Source of the DNA: Bacteroidales bacterium
Lineage (GTDB): Bacteria > Bacteroidota > Bacteroidia > Bacteroidales > Lentimicrobiaceae
Direction: 5' to 3'
Assembly (NCBI GenBank): GCA_016705005.1
Contig: JADIZB010000017.1
Location: forward strand, 62,001-126,000
DNA: 64,000 nt
Shown here: piece by piece, positions 33,054 through 42,432 of the stretch
Position numbering within the stretch: the first letter of the stretch is position 1
Layout: every line of letters begins with the position of its first letter
Notes under the pieces: model-generated
Seen by the model: only the letters and a program-made list of their open reading frames with translations
What the model was told of the DNA's origin: nothing
Database searches by the model: none
Translations under genes and position numbers: made by a program

Positions 33054-33668
33054 TCAGAAAAGACCATGGATTTCGGCATTGATTTTGTCAATTACCCCTG
33101 CCAGATCTTCAGGTTTTTCCGAGAAATTAATGTTGTCAACCTCAACAATCAGCAGCTTACCCAGTGTGTATTTGCTGATCCAGGCTTCATAACGGTCGTT
33201 CAGACTTTTCAGGTAATCGATCCTGATGGAGTTTTCATAATCGCGGCCACGCTTCTGAATCTGGCTGACCAGTGTAGGCACACTTGCCCTCAGATAGATC
33301 AGGAGATCGGGTGGCTTTACAAAAGTGCTCATAAGTTCGAACAGCGAGGAGTAATTATCGAAATCCCTGGTTGTCATCAGGTTCATCGCATGAAGGTTGG
33401 GTGCAAAAATATACGCATCTTCATATATGGTGCGGTCCTGAACCACTGTTTTTCCACTGTTGCGGATCTCTATGATCTGTCTGAAACGACTGTTGAGGAA
33501 GTACACCTGCAGGTTAAACGACCATCGTTGCATATCTTCATAAAAACTTGGCAGGTAAGGATTTGTTTCTACATCTTCATAATGTGGCTGCCATCCGAAA
33601 TGCTTGGCCAAAAGCCCTGAAAGGGTGGTTTTTCCGGAACCGATGTTACCTGCTATTGCAATGTGCAT
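33054..33668 (-). CDS. Deoxynucleoside kinase
   Basis: 204 residues from MHIAIAGNIGSGKTTLSGLL. The P-loop GNIGSGKT, the substrate-binding YFLNSRFRQI, the DRT motif (VVQDRTIYEDAYIFA) and the arginine lid (QKRGRDYE) define the deoxynucleoside kinase/dNK family. It salvages deoxynucleosides by 5' phosphorylation in the cytoplasm. The ATG at 33722 lies upstream of the predicted transcription start from 33720-33750, so the one at 33668 is used. kdsB follows 7 bases after the stop. Confidence 0.92.
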   Translation of the reverse strand: MHIAIAGNIGSGKTTLSGLLAKHFGWQPHYEDVETNPYLPSFYEDMQRWSFNLQVYFLNSRFRQIIEIRNSGKTVVQDRTIYEDAYIFAPNLHAMNLMTTRDFDNYSSLFELMSTFVKPPDLLIYLRASVPTLVSQIQKRGRDYENSIRIDYLKSLNDRYEAWISKYTLGKLLIVEVDNINFSEKPEDLAGVIDKINAEIHGLF

Positions 33669-33719
33669 AGTGTGCTGAAATAATATGGGTTTGTAATGTT
33701 GAATTCTTGTGTGAATGGT

Positions 33720-33750
33720 CAAATGTAAGAAGTAATAGGATAAAGTCGAA
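33720..33750 (-). promoter_or_regulatory. Promoter of the deoxynucleoside kinase-kdsB operon
   Basis: TACATTTG on the minus strand (33720-33727), an exact TAnnTTTG. A weak -33 box TTCG lies 19 bases upstream. The start of transcription would be near 33713. Confidence 0.5.
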
Positions 33751-33872
33751 ACTTTTTACGGCGAAATGGTCAACTGATTCCTGCTTTTTATCAACCATTA
33801 CTGAACCAGAGGTTATTACATCGGGCTTAAGAACAGGTTGCTCTGGCAGAACAGTCTTAGGGTGTTCCTGAA

Positions 33873-35384
33873 CTAAAACTGAGCAACTTCAAGGATCTCA
33901 TCCACATAGTTCCGGTTGTTCGACAACCTTGGCACCTTGAATTGCCCGCCGAGTTTGTCGCGTTTTTTCAGCCAGTTATAGAATGTTCCTGCAGGTAATG
34001 TCCTGATAACAGGCTGATTGAGAACCATGTTATGATAGCGTTTGGCTTCGTAATCAGAATTCAATGCCTTCAGCGCATTGTCGAGCATTTCGGAAAAATA
34101 GGCAAGGTCAGCGGGTTCCTTCTCAAATTCGATCAGCCACTCATGTGCACCACTGGCATTGTCACTGAAATAAACCGGGGCGGCGGTAAACTCATTGATC
34201 ATTGCACCGGTCTTTTCACAGGCGCTTTCCAGTGCCTTCAAGGCGTTGTCAACAATCAATTCCTCTCCGAATGCATTAATAAAGTTTTTTGTCCGGCCGG
34301 TTATCCTGATCCGGTATGGCTCTGTTGAGGTGAAAGCTATGGTATCTCCGATCTGGTATCGCCAGAGTCCGGCATTGGTGCTGATGATCATGGCGTAATT
34401 GACCCCGGTTTTTACCTGCTGAAGAGGAATGGCTACTGACTCATGCTGACCATGGATGTTCAGCGGCAGGAATTCATAAAAGATTCCGTAATCGAGCATC
34501 AGCAGCATATCGTCGGCATCGTTCCGGTCCTGTATTCCGAAAAAGCCTTCAGAAGCATTATAGGTTTCCAGGTAATTCATCGGACCGGGAATCAGCTGGC
34601 TGAACTGGTTTTGATAGGGCGAAAAGCTTACTCCTCCGTGAATGAACAATTCCAGGTTTGGCCACACCTCTTTGATGTTGTCTTTACCGGTGATTTCAAG
34701 CACACGCTTTAACAAAACCATGGTCCAGGAGGGGACACCGGTAATGTTAGTCACATTCTCAAGCCGGGTGATTTGTGCAATTTTTTCTATTTTGCTTTCC
34801 CATTCCGACATCAGGGCTATCGATAAGTCGGGCGTCCTGATCAGCTCGACCCAGGTAGGCAGATTTTCCATGATAATGGCTGAAACATCGCCCACAAAAG
34901 TACCCGCATCAGGGTTATCCGGAAAATGAGTGCCACCCATTCCGAGCAACCGGCCTGAAAATATCTGTGTGTCTGGATTGTTGTTACAGTATATTGACAA
35001 CAGGTCCTTACCTCCCTTGAAATGACACTCATCAAGGGCTTCTTCACTAACAGGTATGAACTTGCTTTTATCACTGGTTGTGCCTGACGATTTTGCAAAC
35101 CATTTAATCTCCGAATTCCATAAAAGATTTTGCTCTCCATTCCGGAGCCTGTCAATGTATGGTTTCAGGTCGTTGTAATCATTCACCGGAACCCTGCTTA
35201 CAAAATCGCTGTAGTTATTGATGGAAGCATAGTCGTATTTTTTGCCCCATTCGGTTCCCCGTCCTGCCAGGATTAGTTTTTTAAACCATTCATCCTGAAC
35301 ATCCTGCGGATACTTCATAAAGAGTTCAATCTGATGCATCCGCTTCTTCATGAACCAGGAAATAACGGAATTGATAAGTGTCAT
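33873..35384 (-). CDS. GH3-type acyl-acid-amido synthetase family protein
   Basis: 503 residues of the 'GH3 auxin-responsive promoter' family, which is unrelated to glycoside hydrolase family 3. In plants these enzymes adenylate acyl acids and join them to amino acids. Visible features are the ATP-binding FAKSSGTTSDKSKFIPVS (SSGTT P-loop-like motif), YNASEGFFGIQDRNDADDML and YQIGDTIAFTSTEPYRIRITGR. The -7 box at 35406-35413 puts the transcription start downstream of the ATG at 35408, so MTLINSVISWFMKK at 35384 is chosen. The bacterial substrate is unknown. Confidence 0.88.
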   Translation of the reverse strand: MTLINSVISWFMKKRMHQIELFMKYPQDVQDEWFKKLILAGRGTEWGKKYDYASINNYSDFVSRVPVNDYNDLKPYIDRLRNGEQNLLWNSEIKWFAKSSGTTSDKSKFIPVSEEALDECHFKGGKDLLSIYCNNNPDTQIFSGRLLGMGGTHFPDNPDAGTFVGDVSAIIMENLPTWVELIRTPDLSIALMSEWESKIEKIAQITRLENVTNITGVPSWTMVLLKRVLEITGKDNIKEVWPNLELFIHGGVSFSPYQNQFSQLIPGPMNYLETYNASEGFFGIQDRNDADDMLLMLDYGIFYEFLPLNIHGQHESVAIPLQQVKTGVNYAMIISTNAGLWRYQIGDTIAFTSTEPYRIRITGRTKNFINAFGEELIVDNALKALESACEKTGAMINEFTAAPVYFSDNASGAHEWLIEFEKEPADLAYFSEMLDNALKALNSDYEAKRYHNMVLNQPVIRTLPAGTFYNWLKKRDKLGGQFKVPRLSNNRNYVDEILEVAQF

Positions 35385-35405
35385 ATCAGGAATGGGTTTG
35401 AAACA

Positions 35406-35413
35406 CAAATTTA
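35406..35413 (-). promoter_or_regulatory. -7 promoter box of the GH3-type synthetase gene
   Basis: TAAATTTG on the minus strand, an exact TAnnTTTG, 21 bases upstream of the chosen ATG. TTG is found 17 bases further upstream. Confidence 0.45.
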
Positions 35414-35634
35414 GTCTTAAATAGTGAGAACAACCGGATGGATTTGATAAAAAGGAAAAATGGTTAATGTAGAAGGTCCGGAATTATGATTCCGGTAAAC
35501 TCATACCACTCTTGGATGAGTTCAGTTCAGAATTAAGGTTTATCAGTGAAAACCTGATATTGCCAAAATGGTTTCTGAATGCATACTCTTTTCTGACGAC
35601 AGGAAACTATTTCAGAAATTGCTGTATTTTGAAT

Positions 35635-35642
35635 TATATTTG
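35635..35642 (+). promoter_or_regulatory. -7 promoter box of ispE
   Basis: TATATTTG, an exact TAnnTTTG, 37 bases upstream of the ispE ATG. No clear -33 box. Confidence 0.45.
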
Positions 35643-35679
35643 CATAGAAGGCTTTATAATCGGTTAACCAGTTGGAAAG

Positions 35680-36495
35680 ATGATCGTATTCCCGAATGCA
35701 AAAATTAATATAGGACTGCGGGTAACAGGGCGCAGGGCAGACGGCTTTCACAATATTGAAACATATATGATCCCGGTTAAACTGGCCGATGCGCTGGAAG
35801 TCACCCCGTCGTCGGATGGCTTGTTTGCGTTTACTATGTCAGGAATTCCGGTTGAAGGCCCTGAGGGCTCAAACCTTTGTGTTAAGGCTTTCCGGATGAT
35901 GCAGCAGCGATACAGATTGCCTGAAGTCAAAATCCACCTCCATAAAGTAATCCCCATGGGAGCAGGTCTTGGCGGAGGATCTTCTGATGCGGCTTTCACC
36001 CTTAAACTGCTGAATCGCCTCTTCTCGCTTAAAATATGCAACAATGAGCTGGCTGGTATGGCTGCTGAACTCGGCAGCGATTGCCCGTTTTTTATTGAAA
36101 ACAGGCCCGTTCTTGCGACCGGAAGAGGAGAGGTTCTCTCAAAGGTGAAGGCAGATTTCAGCATGTGGCAGATTTTACTGGTGAAGCCTCAGATTTCGGT
36201 GTCAACAGCATGGGCTTACAGTCATGTTAAATCAACCGGGTATCATTTACCGGACGCAGATAAATTTCCTTCTGACACATCCTCCTGGGATAAGATATTT
36301 CCGAACGATTTTGAAGAGGTCGTCTTCAAAAAGTGGCCTGAGATAAAGGATATCAAGCAATCATTGCTGGCTTTGGGTGCAAGGTATGCCTCCATGAGCG
36401 GAAGTGGTTCTGCGGTTTTTGGATTGTTCGAAAATCTGCCCGATTACCGCGGATTGTTTAAGGATCATTTTGTCTGGGAAGGCCGGATGCTCTGA
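35680..36495 (+). CDS. ispE: 4-diphosphocytidyl-2-C-methyl-D-erythritol kinase
   Basis: GHMP kinase of the MEP isoprenoid pathway; it phosphorylates the 2-hydroxyl of CDP-methylerythritol. The 271 residues show MIVFPNAKINIGLRVTGRRADGFHNIET (N-terminal substrate site), the ATP loop PMGAGLGGGSSDAAF (about 87-101), GSDCPFFIENRP and the C-terminal MSGSGSAVFGLF. It is divergent from the GH3-type synthetase gene and convergent with lptG. Confidence 0.97.
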   Translation: MIVFPNAKINIGLRVTGRRADGFHNIETYMIPVKLADALEVTPSSDGLFAFTMSGIPVEGPEGSNLCVKAFRMMQQRYRLPEVKIHLHKVIPMGAGLGGGSSDAAFTLKLLNRLFSLKICNNELAGMAAELGSDCPFFIENRPVLATGRGEVLSKVKADFSMWQILLVKPQISVSTAWAYSHVKSTGYHLPDADKFPSDTSSWDKIFPNDFEEVVFKKWPEIKDIKQSLLALGARYASMSGSGSAVFGLFENLPDYRGLFKDHFVWEGRML

Positions 36496-36578
36496 CTGTA
36501 TGAGATTACTGCTATCCTTTGGTTGGATTGGATCGGGGTAATTCCTGCAAGCTGCCAGTTAATCTTTTATCAATTCAT

Positions 36579-37655
36579 TTACTTGGGAGCGACTTTTAGC
36601 AGATAGATCCCGAGTAACCCGAAAATAAAATTCGGGATCCAGACGGCAATCACCGGTGGCAGGTTACCAAACGTTGCAAAAACAGTGGTTACCTGCATAA
36701 ACAGGATGAACGCAAAGCAGATGGTGATCCCGACTCCGAGATGAAAGCCAATGCCCCCCCTGACTTTCCGGCTTGAGAGAGAAACCCCGATGATGGTAAG
36801 TACAATGGTTGCAAACGGGAAGGCAATGCGCTTATGCTTTTCGATCTGGAATTTCAGCAGGTTGCCCGACCCCCTGAGTTTTTCAAGCTCGATAAAATCG
36901 CGCAGTTCCCTGTAGTTCATATACACAGCATCGTCCAGATCAACCGAAAAGTCACCGGGTTTCAGATTGAGCAGGGTATCTTTGGTTGCGCCGTGGGTCA
37001 GTATCTCTCCTTTGACGTGGAGCTGTCTTTTTACCCAGTTTTCGATTTTCCACATTCCGGTTACACTGTCCCAGCGGATGTTATCACCTGTAATCTTGTA
37101 GGCCATCCCTTTTTCATCAAACCCCTCGAGTGAAAACCGGGAGCCTGTATTGGTCCTTTTGTTGAAACTTTCAACATAGGCAAAAACACCCGGACTGATC
37201 TGCATATGCAGGTTGCTTTCACTGCTTTTCTTTTCTTTCTTCAGGTATTTTTTCTGAAACTCCTGCATGTTTTTGCTTGTTTCAGGGATAACGAAGTTGG
37301 TCAGGACAAATGACATGACAGCCAGAACGGACGCGGAAACAAGATAGGGCCTCAGCAATCTCCTGAAACTGATGCCGCTGTTGAGTATAGCGACAATTTC
37401 AGTGTTGGATGCCATTTTTGAGGTAAAAAAGATAACCGCAATAAAGGTGAACAGATAGCTGAACAGGTTGATAAAGTAAGGCAGGAAATTGGCGTAATAC
37501 TGGAAAATGATTGCTTCAAGCGGGGGTTTACGCTCCAGGAAGTCATCAATGCGTTCCGAAATATCAAAAATAATGATCACCACGGCCAGTAAGGCGATCG
37601 CGTAGAAGAAAGTGCCCAGGAATTTACGGATGATGTAAAGGTCGAGTTTTTTCAT
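36579..37655 (-). CDS. LptF/LptG family permease
   Basis: Inner-membrane permease of the LPS export ABC system LptBFG. The 358 residues have three N-terminal membrane helices (LGTFFYAIALLAVVIIIFDI, LPYFINLFSYLFTFIAVIFF, LVSASVLAVMSFVLTNFVIP), a periplasmic beta-jellyroll region at about 130-260, and three C-terminal helices (AFPFATIVLTIIGVSLSSRK, ICFAFILFMQV, IAVWIPNFIFGLLGIYLLK). Whether it is LptF or LptG cannot be decided; Bacteroidota carry both. It is in an operon with tgt, which starts 51 bases upstream, a frequent arrangement in the phylum. Confidence 0.92.
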   Translation of the reverse strand: MKKLDLYIIRKFLGTFFYAIALLAVVIIIFDISERIDDFLERKPPLEAIIFQYYANFLPYFINLFSYLFTFIAVIFFTSKMASNTEIVAILNSGISFRRLLRPYLVSASVLAVMSFVLTNFVIPETSKNMQEFQKKYLKKEKKSSESNLHMQISPGVFAYVESFNKRTNTGSRFSLEGFDEKGMAYKITGDNIRWDSVTGMWKIENWVKRQLHVKGEILTHGATKDTLLNLKPGDFSVDLDDAVYMNYRELRDFIELEKLRGSGNLLKFQIEKHKRIAFPFATIVLTIIGVSLSSRKVRGGIGFHLGVGITICFAFILFMQVTTVFATFGNLPPVIAVWIPNFIFGLLGIYLLKVAPK

Positions 37656-37706
37656 GCACTTCCGGAATGGCCGGTTTGGTTTAACGGATTAAGATCAGCT
37701 TTAGTA

Positions 37707-38837
37707 TCAGATTCTCCGGGCCAGTTTTGTGACCATCGTCGATTTCCAGTCTGCAAAGGTACCATCATTTATCCTACGTCCGGCTTCATCAACCAGCCAC
37801 AGGTAAAAAGCAAGGTTGTGCTGGCTGGCAATCATAGGTCCGAGCATTTCACCGGCAATGAACAGATGTCTCAGATAGGCACGGCTGTAAGCGCTATCCA
37901 CGAACGAAAGTCCTGCAGAATCAAGCGGGGAGAAATCGGCTTTCCATCGCTCATTTTTCAGGTTGATGATGCCCTCGCTGGTAAAAATCATACCATTGCG
38001 GCCATTCCTGGTAGGCATCACGCAATCAAACATGTCAACCCCCTGTGAAATCCCTTCCAGAATGTTTGCCGGTGTGCCGACACCCATCAGGTAGCGTGGT
38101 TTATCCTTCGGAAGGATGTTGCACACCATTTCGGTAAATTCATACATCACCTCAGTGGGTTCACCAACGGCCAGGCCACCGATGGCATTACCTTCCGCTC
38201 CGCATGAAGCGATTTTCTCTGCTGATTTAATCCGGAGATCCCTGTATACACTTCCCTGAACAATCGGGAAAAGCGTTTGCCGGTAGCCATAAAGATCATC
38301 GGTTTCGTTAAACCGGGCAATACAGCGGTCGAGCCAGCGGTGGGTCATTTCCATCGACTTTTCGGCATAATCATATTCGCAGGGGTAGGGGGTGCATTCG
38401 TCGAAGGCCATCATAATGTCAGCGCCGATGATGCGCTGGATATCCATTACCCGTTCGGGGCTGAACATATGACGTGAACCATCAATATGGGACTGAAAAA
38501 CCACCCCTTCTTCCTTCATTTTGCGCCGGGCAGCCAGCGAATAGACCTGGTATCCGCCGCTGTCGGTCAGGATGGGCTTTCTCCAGCCGTTGAAACCATG
38601 AAGGCCGCCGGCCTCCCTGAGAATGTCAAGGCCCGGCCTGAGGTAAAGATGATAGGTGTTGCCCAGGATAATCCTTGCTTTTATATCCTGATCAACATCA
38701 CGCATATGAATCGCTTTCACCGTTCCGGCTGTGCCTACGGGCATAAACACCGGGGTGGCTATTTCTCCGTGACCGGTGGTTATAACCCCGGTACGGGCAT
38801 GCGAACGATGATCGGTTGCAGTAAGTCTGAAATCCAT
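37707..38837 (-). CDS. tgt: tRNA-guanine (queuine) transglycosylase
   Basis: Exchanges guanine 34 for preQ1 in tRNAs with GUN anticodons. From MDFRLTATDHRSHARTGVIT the product is 376 residues, the family length. It shows PVFMPVGTAGTVKA, LTDSGGYQVYSLA (catalytic Asp region), GGLAVGEP, and DMFDCVMPTRNGRNGMIFT (nucleophile Asp). The C-terminal zinc ligands common in the family are not present in the usual CxCxxC form, as in other Bacteroidota. The frame continues to 39002, but the promoter at 38875-38882 lies inside that extension, so it is rejected. Confidence 0.95.
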   Translation of the reverse strand: MDFRLTATDHRSHARTGVITTGHGEIATPVFMPVGTAGTVKAIHMRDVDQDIKARIILGNTYHLYLRPGLDILREAGGLHGFNGWRKPILTDSGGYQVYSLAARRKMKEEGVVFQSHIDGSRHMFSPERVMDIQRIIGADIMMAFDECTPYPCEYDYAEKSMEMTHRWLDRCIARFNETDDLYGYRQTLFPIVQGSVYRDLRIKSAEKIASCGAEGNAIGGLAVGEPTEVMYEFTEMVCNILPKDKPRYLMGVGTPANILEGISQGVDMFDCVMPTRNGRNGMIFTSEGIINLKNERWKADFSPLDSAGLSFVDSAYSRAYLRHLFIAGEMLGPMIASQHNLAFYLWLVDEAGRRINDGTFADWKSTMVTKLARRI

Positions 38838-38874
38838 TGATACCTGCAGGATGAATGAAGTCTGTTTCGGGGCG

Positions 38875-38882
38875 CAAAGGTA
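38875..38882 (-). promoter_or_regulatory. -7 promoter box of tgt-lptG
   Basis: TACCTTTG on the minus strand followed by CGCCCCG, a very typical form of the Bacteroidota -7 box. It lies 37 bases upstream of the chosen tgt ATG and separates tgt from the PUL. Confidence 0.55.
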
Positions 38883-38979
38883 GCAATCTTCTCCTGACTT
38901 TGGCTTAAAAGTGGAAGCAGCGCTTCTAAACAAAGGATATTCTGATGAATCCTTAAGGGTTTCAATTCTCAGGGAAAGG

Positions 38980-41307
38980 CTAAAATCCGCTTTTCGTTTC
39001 ACTCACCTTAAAAGCAACGCTGAGTTTGTCAATGGTCAGCCTGAAATTACCCTTCTCAACTGTCCAGAGGTTGTCGGAATTAACAAATGCCAGTTCATTG
39101 ACAGGAATTTCAAAATTCACGGTCTGGGTTTCACCCGGTTGAAGCATAATCTTGCTGAAAGCGCGCAATCGTCTTACAGGGGGCGTCATCGTGGCAACCA
39201 GGTCGGAGACAAAAACCCCGACTACTTCCATTCCCGGAATGGCAGAGGTATTGGTAACCTTTACACTACCCGAAATGGTTTCACCGGGCTTGTAGGTTGA
39301 TGCCGTTAGAGAAAGTTCACTGTATGCGAAGCTTGAATAACTCAGACCATAACCGAACTCAAACTGTGGATAAAATGCCGATCCGTTGGGCGACGATTTG
39401 TCTTCAAGCTGCTCAGTATAAGCATGATAATACTGCTCCAGGCTGTTGGGATAACGCGGATAGGTAAAAGGCAGCCTTCCCGAAGGATTGACATCACCGT
39501 AAATAACCGACGACAGCGCTTCCCCGCCATAATTCCCCGGAAGACCCGCATAAAGAATTGCATGCACCAGTGGCTCTATTTTGCTGATAATGCGCGGCCT
39601 TCCTTCAACCAACACCAGGATGACAGGTTTGCCTGTGGATGATGCAGTTTTCACAAGCTCCTGCTGGTTATCTGATAAATAAAGATCATTCAGGTTGCCG
39701 GGCGTTTCCGAGTAAGAATTTTCTCCGAGACACAACAGAATATAATCAGCCTGCAAGGCCAACCGGCGAAGCAGGTCCGGTGAACCTGTGATCTCTTCAC
39801 GATAGTCGCCTTTGTCGTTATAACTTACAGTTTCACAAAGTAATATTTTCTCCCTGTCTGACGCATTCAGCTGAAGCGCTTCATAAATGGTATTTTGGGA
39901 AGCAGCGAATTCATCGGTAAGGTTCCCCTGCCATGAATAGGTCCAGCCGCCGTTCAGGGGGCGCATGGAATTGGCTGCAGGCCCTGCCAGCAGGATTCTG
40001 GCATTTTTAGGCAATGGTAAAAGCTTGTTTTCGTTTTTTAAAAGGGTGACTGACTCTTCAGCAGCCTGCCTTGCCTGGGAGGCAGAATTGACAGAACCAA
40101 ATTCGCTGTAATTCCCGGCAATGGTGTATGGCTTGTCGAACAAGCCCATCATAAACTTCACCCTGAGGATGCGGCTTACAGCATCATCGATGCGCTCCAT
40201 GGGAACCTCCCCTTCATGCACGAGCTCAGTAAGGTATTCGGCAAATTTGAAATTGTAGGGCACCATCGACATATCAACGCCGGCATTTATAGCTATTTTC
40301 ACCGCTTCTTTCTGACTTCCGGCAACTTTGTGCCTGGTATACAAATACTCAATGTCCTGCCAGTCACTTACCGCAAAACCTCTGAACCCAAGTTCTTTCT
40401 TCAGTACATCGGTGAGCATAAATTTGTTGGCATGTACCGGTATGCCATTAACTACACCCGAATTGATCATTACCGTCATGGCTCCTGCTTCTATGGCTTT
40501 TCTGAATGGAGTCAGATGATACTCTTTAAGCACCGGCAAAGGAATCAGCGCAGGGGTACGATCCTTGCCTGTACGGGGCTGTGAATAACCGTAAAAGTGT
40601 TTCAGACACACAGTAACATGGTCAGGCGCAGCCAGGGTATTGTCATCACCCTGCGACCCGGCAATCATGGCTTTTCCCATTACCGAAGCCAGATAGGGAT
40701 CTTCTCCGAAAGTTTCCCAGAATCTGGGCCAGCGGGGATCAACACCCAGATCCATTACCGGGCTGAAAATCCAGGAAACACCTGCAGCCCGGGTTTCATA
40801 AGCGGTTATCTCCCCTTCTGTCCGGGCAAGATCCGGATTCCATGTTGCCGCCATACTCAGCTGCTGTGGAAACAGGGTAGCCCCTGCTACATAAGAGGCC
40901 CCATGTACCATATCCAATCCGTAAATAACAGGAATCTTATTCGGCAGGTACCTGAGGGCATAGTCCTGTATGCTTTTAATCAGACGGTTCCATTCCTTTG
41001 GATCGCGGGCGCGGTTATTGGCTGCATTCAGCACCGATCCGATACAATACCTTGAGAAAGCTTTGTGTAATGTTGCCGTATCCAGCACCAACGGCTCATA
41101 GCTGCTTTGCGGATTATCACCATAGGTAAGCACATCCAGGGTAACCTGGGTCATCTGCCCGACCTTCTCCTCCAGGGTCATCTTACCCAACAGTTCACTG
41201 ACCCTGTATTCAACATCTGCTGCTGAACCGGGTGTCTGCTGTTGCGAACGGCAGGAGGCAACCAGCAAAGGGACAATCAACAATAATAAGGTTGCCTTAG
41301 TATTCAT
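38980..41307 (-). CDS. Glycoside hydrolase family 3 beta-glucosidase lipoprotein
   Basis: Exo-acting enzyme that releases glucose from beta-gluco-oligosaccharides. From MNTKATLLLLIVPLLVASC the product is 775 residues with a lipobox Cys at 19; CRSQQQ has no surface-export motif, so periplasmic. Domains: GH3 N-terminal TIM barrel (about 30-370) with nucleophile Asp in FRGFAVSDWQD, GH3 C-terminal alpha/beta domain (about 400-610) and a fibronectin-III-like domain (about 680-770, PGMEVVGVFVSDLVATM). It is of the BglX type. It is the last gene of the PUL. The ATG at 41367 is rejected because it precedes the signal peptide. Confidence 0.93.
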   Translation of the reverse strand: MNTKATLLLLIVPLLVASCRSQQQTPGSAADVEYRVSELLGKMTLEEKVGQMTQVTLDVLTYGDNPQSSYEPLVLDTATLHKAFSRYCIGSVLNAANNRARDPKEWNRLIKSIQDYALRYLPNKIPVIYGLDMVHGASYVAGATLFPQQLSMAATWNPDLARTEGEITAYETRAAGVSWIFSPVMDLGVDPRWPRFWETFGEDPYLASVMGKAMIAGSQGDDNTLAAPDHVTVCLKHFYGYSQPRTGKDRTPALIPLPVLKEYHLTPFRKAIEAGAMTVMINSGVVNGIPVHANKFMLTDVLKKELGFRGFAVSDWQDIEYLYTRHKVAGSQKEAVKIAINAGVDMSMVPYNFKFAEYLTELVHEGEVPMERIDDAVSRILRVKFMMGLFDKPYTIAGNYSEFGSVNSASQARQAAEESVTLLKNENKLLPLPKNARILLAGPAANSMRPLNGGWTYSWQGNLTDEFAASQNTIYEALQLNASDREKILLCETVSYNDKGDYREEITGSPDLLRRLALQADYILLCLGENSYSETPGNLNDLYLSDNQQELVKTASSTGKPVILVLVEGRPRIISKIEPLVHAILYAGLPGNYGGEALSSVIYGDVNPSGRLPFTYPRYPNSLEQYYHAYTEQLEDKSSPNGSAFYPQFEFGYGLSYSSFAYSELSLTASTYKPGETISGSVKVTNTSAIPGMEVVGVFVSDLVATMTPPVRRLRAFSKIMLQPGETQTVNFEIPVNELAFVNSDNLWTVEKGNFRLTIDKLSVAFKVSETKSGF

Positions 41308-41375
41308 TATATTTACTTTTCCCTGCCGGGTGAAAACCTTCCGCGGATACCGGATTACTGTTAACACTGATCAGG

Positions 41376-41419
41376 CAGGCTGCAGCCAAAGCAGTTTGAC
41401 TTCGGCTTTTAGCAGCCTG
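41376..41419 (-). repeat. 8-bp inverted repeat between the PUL GH16 and GH3 genes
   Basis: caggctgc (41376-41383) and gcagcctg (41412-41419) pair perfectly, with an inner AGCC/GGCT pair. It lies directly after the GH16 stop at 41431. There is no T-tract, so it may protect or process the mRNA rather than terminate it. Confidence 0.5.
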
Positions 41420-41430
41420 TAACACTTCGA

Positions 41431-42222
41431 TTATTTTTCTTTGTCAGTGCCATAGAGCCTTACATATTCAATCTCCATGACAGCTTCAATTAAATCTTCA
41501 TCAATGCCTTGAGCTCCGCCCCAGTTCCCTCCGACCGCTATATTAAGGAGAAGGTGAAACCGCTTGTCGAATGGCCAGGTTGCAGAATTCCCTTTCATAT
41601 CGTTGCTGAAGGTGAAGAACTTTTTTTCATCGAGGTAAACATCTATTTTATCCGCATTCCATACTACCGTGTAATTATGGAATTCTTCCGAAAAGTCAGG
41701 AACGCCGATGCTTTTCCCCACCTGGGTGCCAATAACATGGTTGTACGATTCAGTGTGTACAGTAGCATGTACAATTCCCGGATCATATCCAACATGTTCC
41801 ATGATATCTATTTCACCACTGGCTGGCCACCCGCCATACTGCCAGTCAGTGGGTAACATCCATATGGCCGGCCATGTCCCTTTTCCAATGGGGAGTTTTG
41901 CTCTGATTTCCATCTTTCCGTATAGGAAGTCCACCTTATTTTTTGTGATCAGCCGGGCAGAAGTCCAGGAGCCATTTTTTTTAATTGCTCTGATGATAAG
42001 TTTTCCATCGCTTACCTGGGCATTTTCCGGCGAGCTGGTGTAATTTTGAATTTCATTGTTGCCCCAGCCATGGTCACCAACTTCGTAACTCCAGCTGGCC
42101 TGATCCGGAATGCCGGTGTAGTCGAATTCATCTGACCATACCAGATGATAGTTTACCTGAGCGGCCAACGATTGTCCGAACAATATGTTCAGCATGGTTA
42201 AAAGAAAAAACAGCATTTTCAT
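41431..42222 (-). CDS. Secreted glycoside hydrolase family 16 enzyme
   Basis: Endo-beta-glucanase of the laminarinase/lichenase type. 263 residues: signal peptide of about 21 residues (LNILFGQSLAAQ), then a single GH16 jellyroll. It carries the catalytic EIDIMEH (nucleophile Glu, Asp, acid/base Glu) and the usual WSDEFDYTG start and WPAIWMLPT segment. The frame can begin with TTG at 42228, but ATG at 42222 gives a better signal peptide. It has no lipobox, so it is soluble in the periplasm or secreted, unlike the PUL's other GH16 at 48771. It precedes the GH3 gene. Confidence 0.93.
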   Translation of the reverse strand: MKMLFFLLTMLNILFGQSLAAQVNYHLVWSDEFDYTGIPDQASWSYEVGDHGWGNNEIQNYTSSPENAQVSDGKLIIRAIKKNGSWTSARLITKNKVDFLYGKMEIRAKLPIGKGTWPAIWMLPTDWQYGGWPASGEIDIMEHVGYDPGIVHATVHTESYNHVIGTQVGKSIGVPDFSEEFHNYTVVWNADKIDVYLDEKKFFTFSNDMKGNSATWPFDKRFHLLLNIAVGGNWGGAQGIDEDLIEAVMEIEYVRLYGTDKEK

Positions 42223-42432
42223 GATCAATCTTTTTTAAGGTTAAATGAAAACCAGGGGTCGGATAAAAGGATACAAAAAGCCGATAAAAACCAACCATTA
42301 TCACATTTGCATTCTTACAGAATTTCTTCTGTTTGTTTTCTATCCGCCCCTGATTTCATCAAGCACACATTACCAACCAACCAAGGTTATTCTGAGTACT
42401 GTATTTCATTCAATCCCGGCCATAACGAATTG

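Noticed and set aside
37707..39002. Extended N-terminus of Tgt (55 extra residues)
   Set aside because: The extra residues do not match the family and contain the likely -7 promoter box at 38875-38882. The same reasoning was applied to GldB, KdsB, the kinase and both PUL hydrolases.
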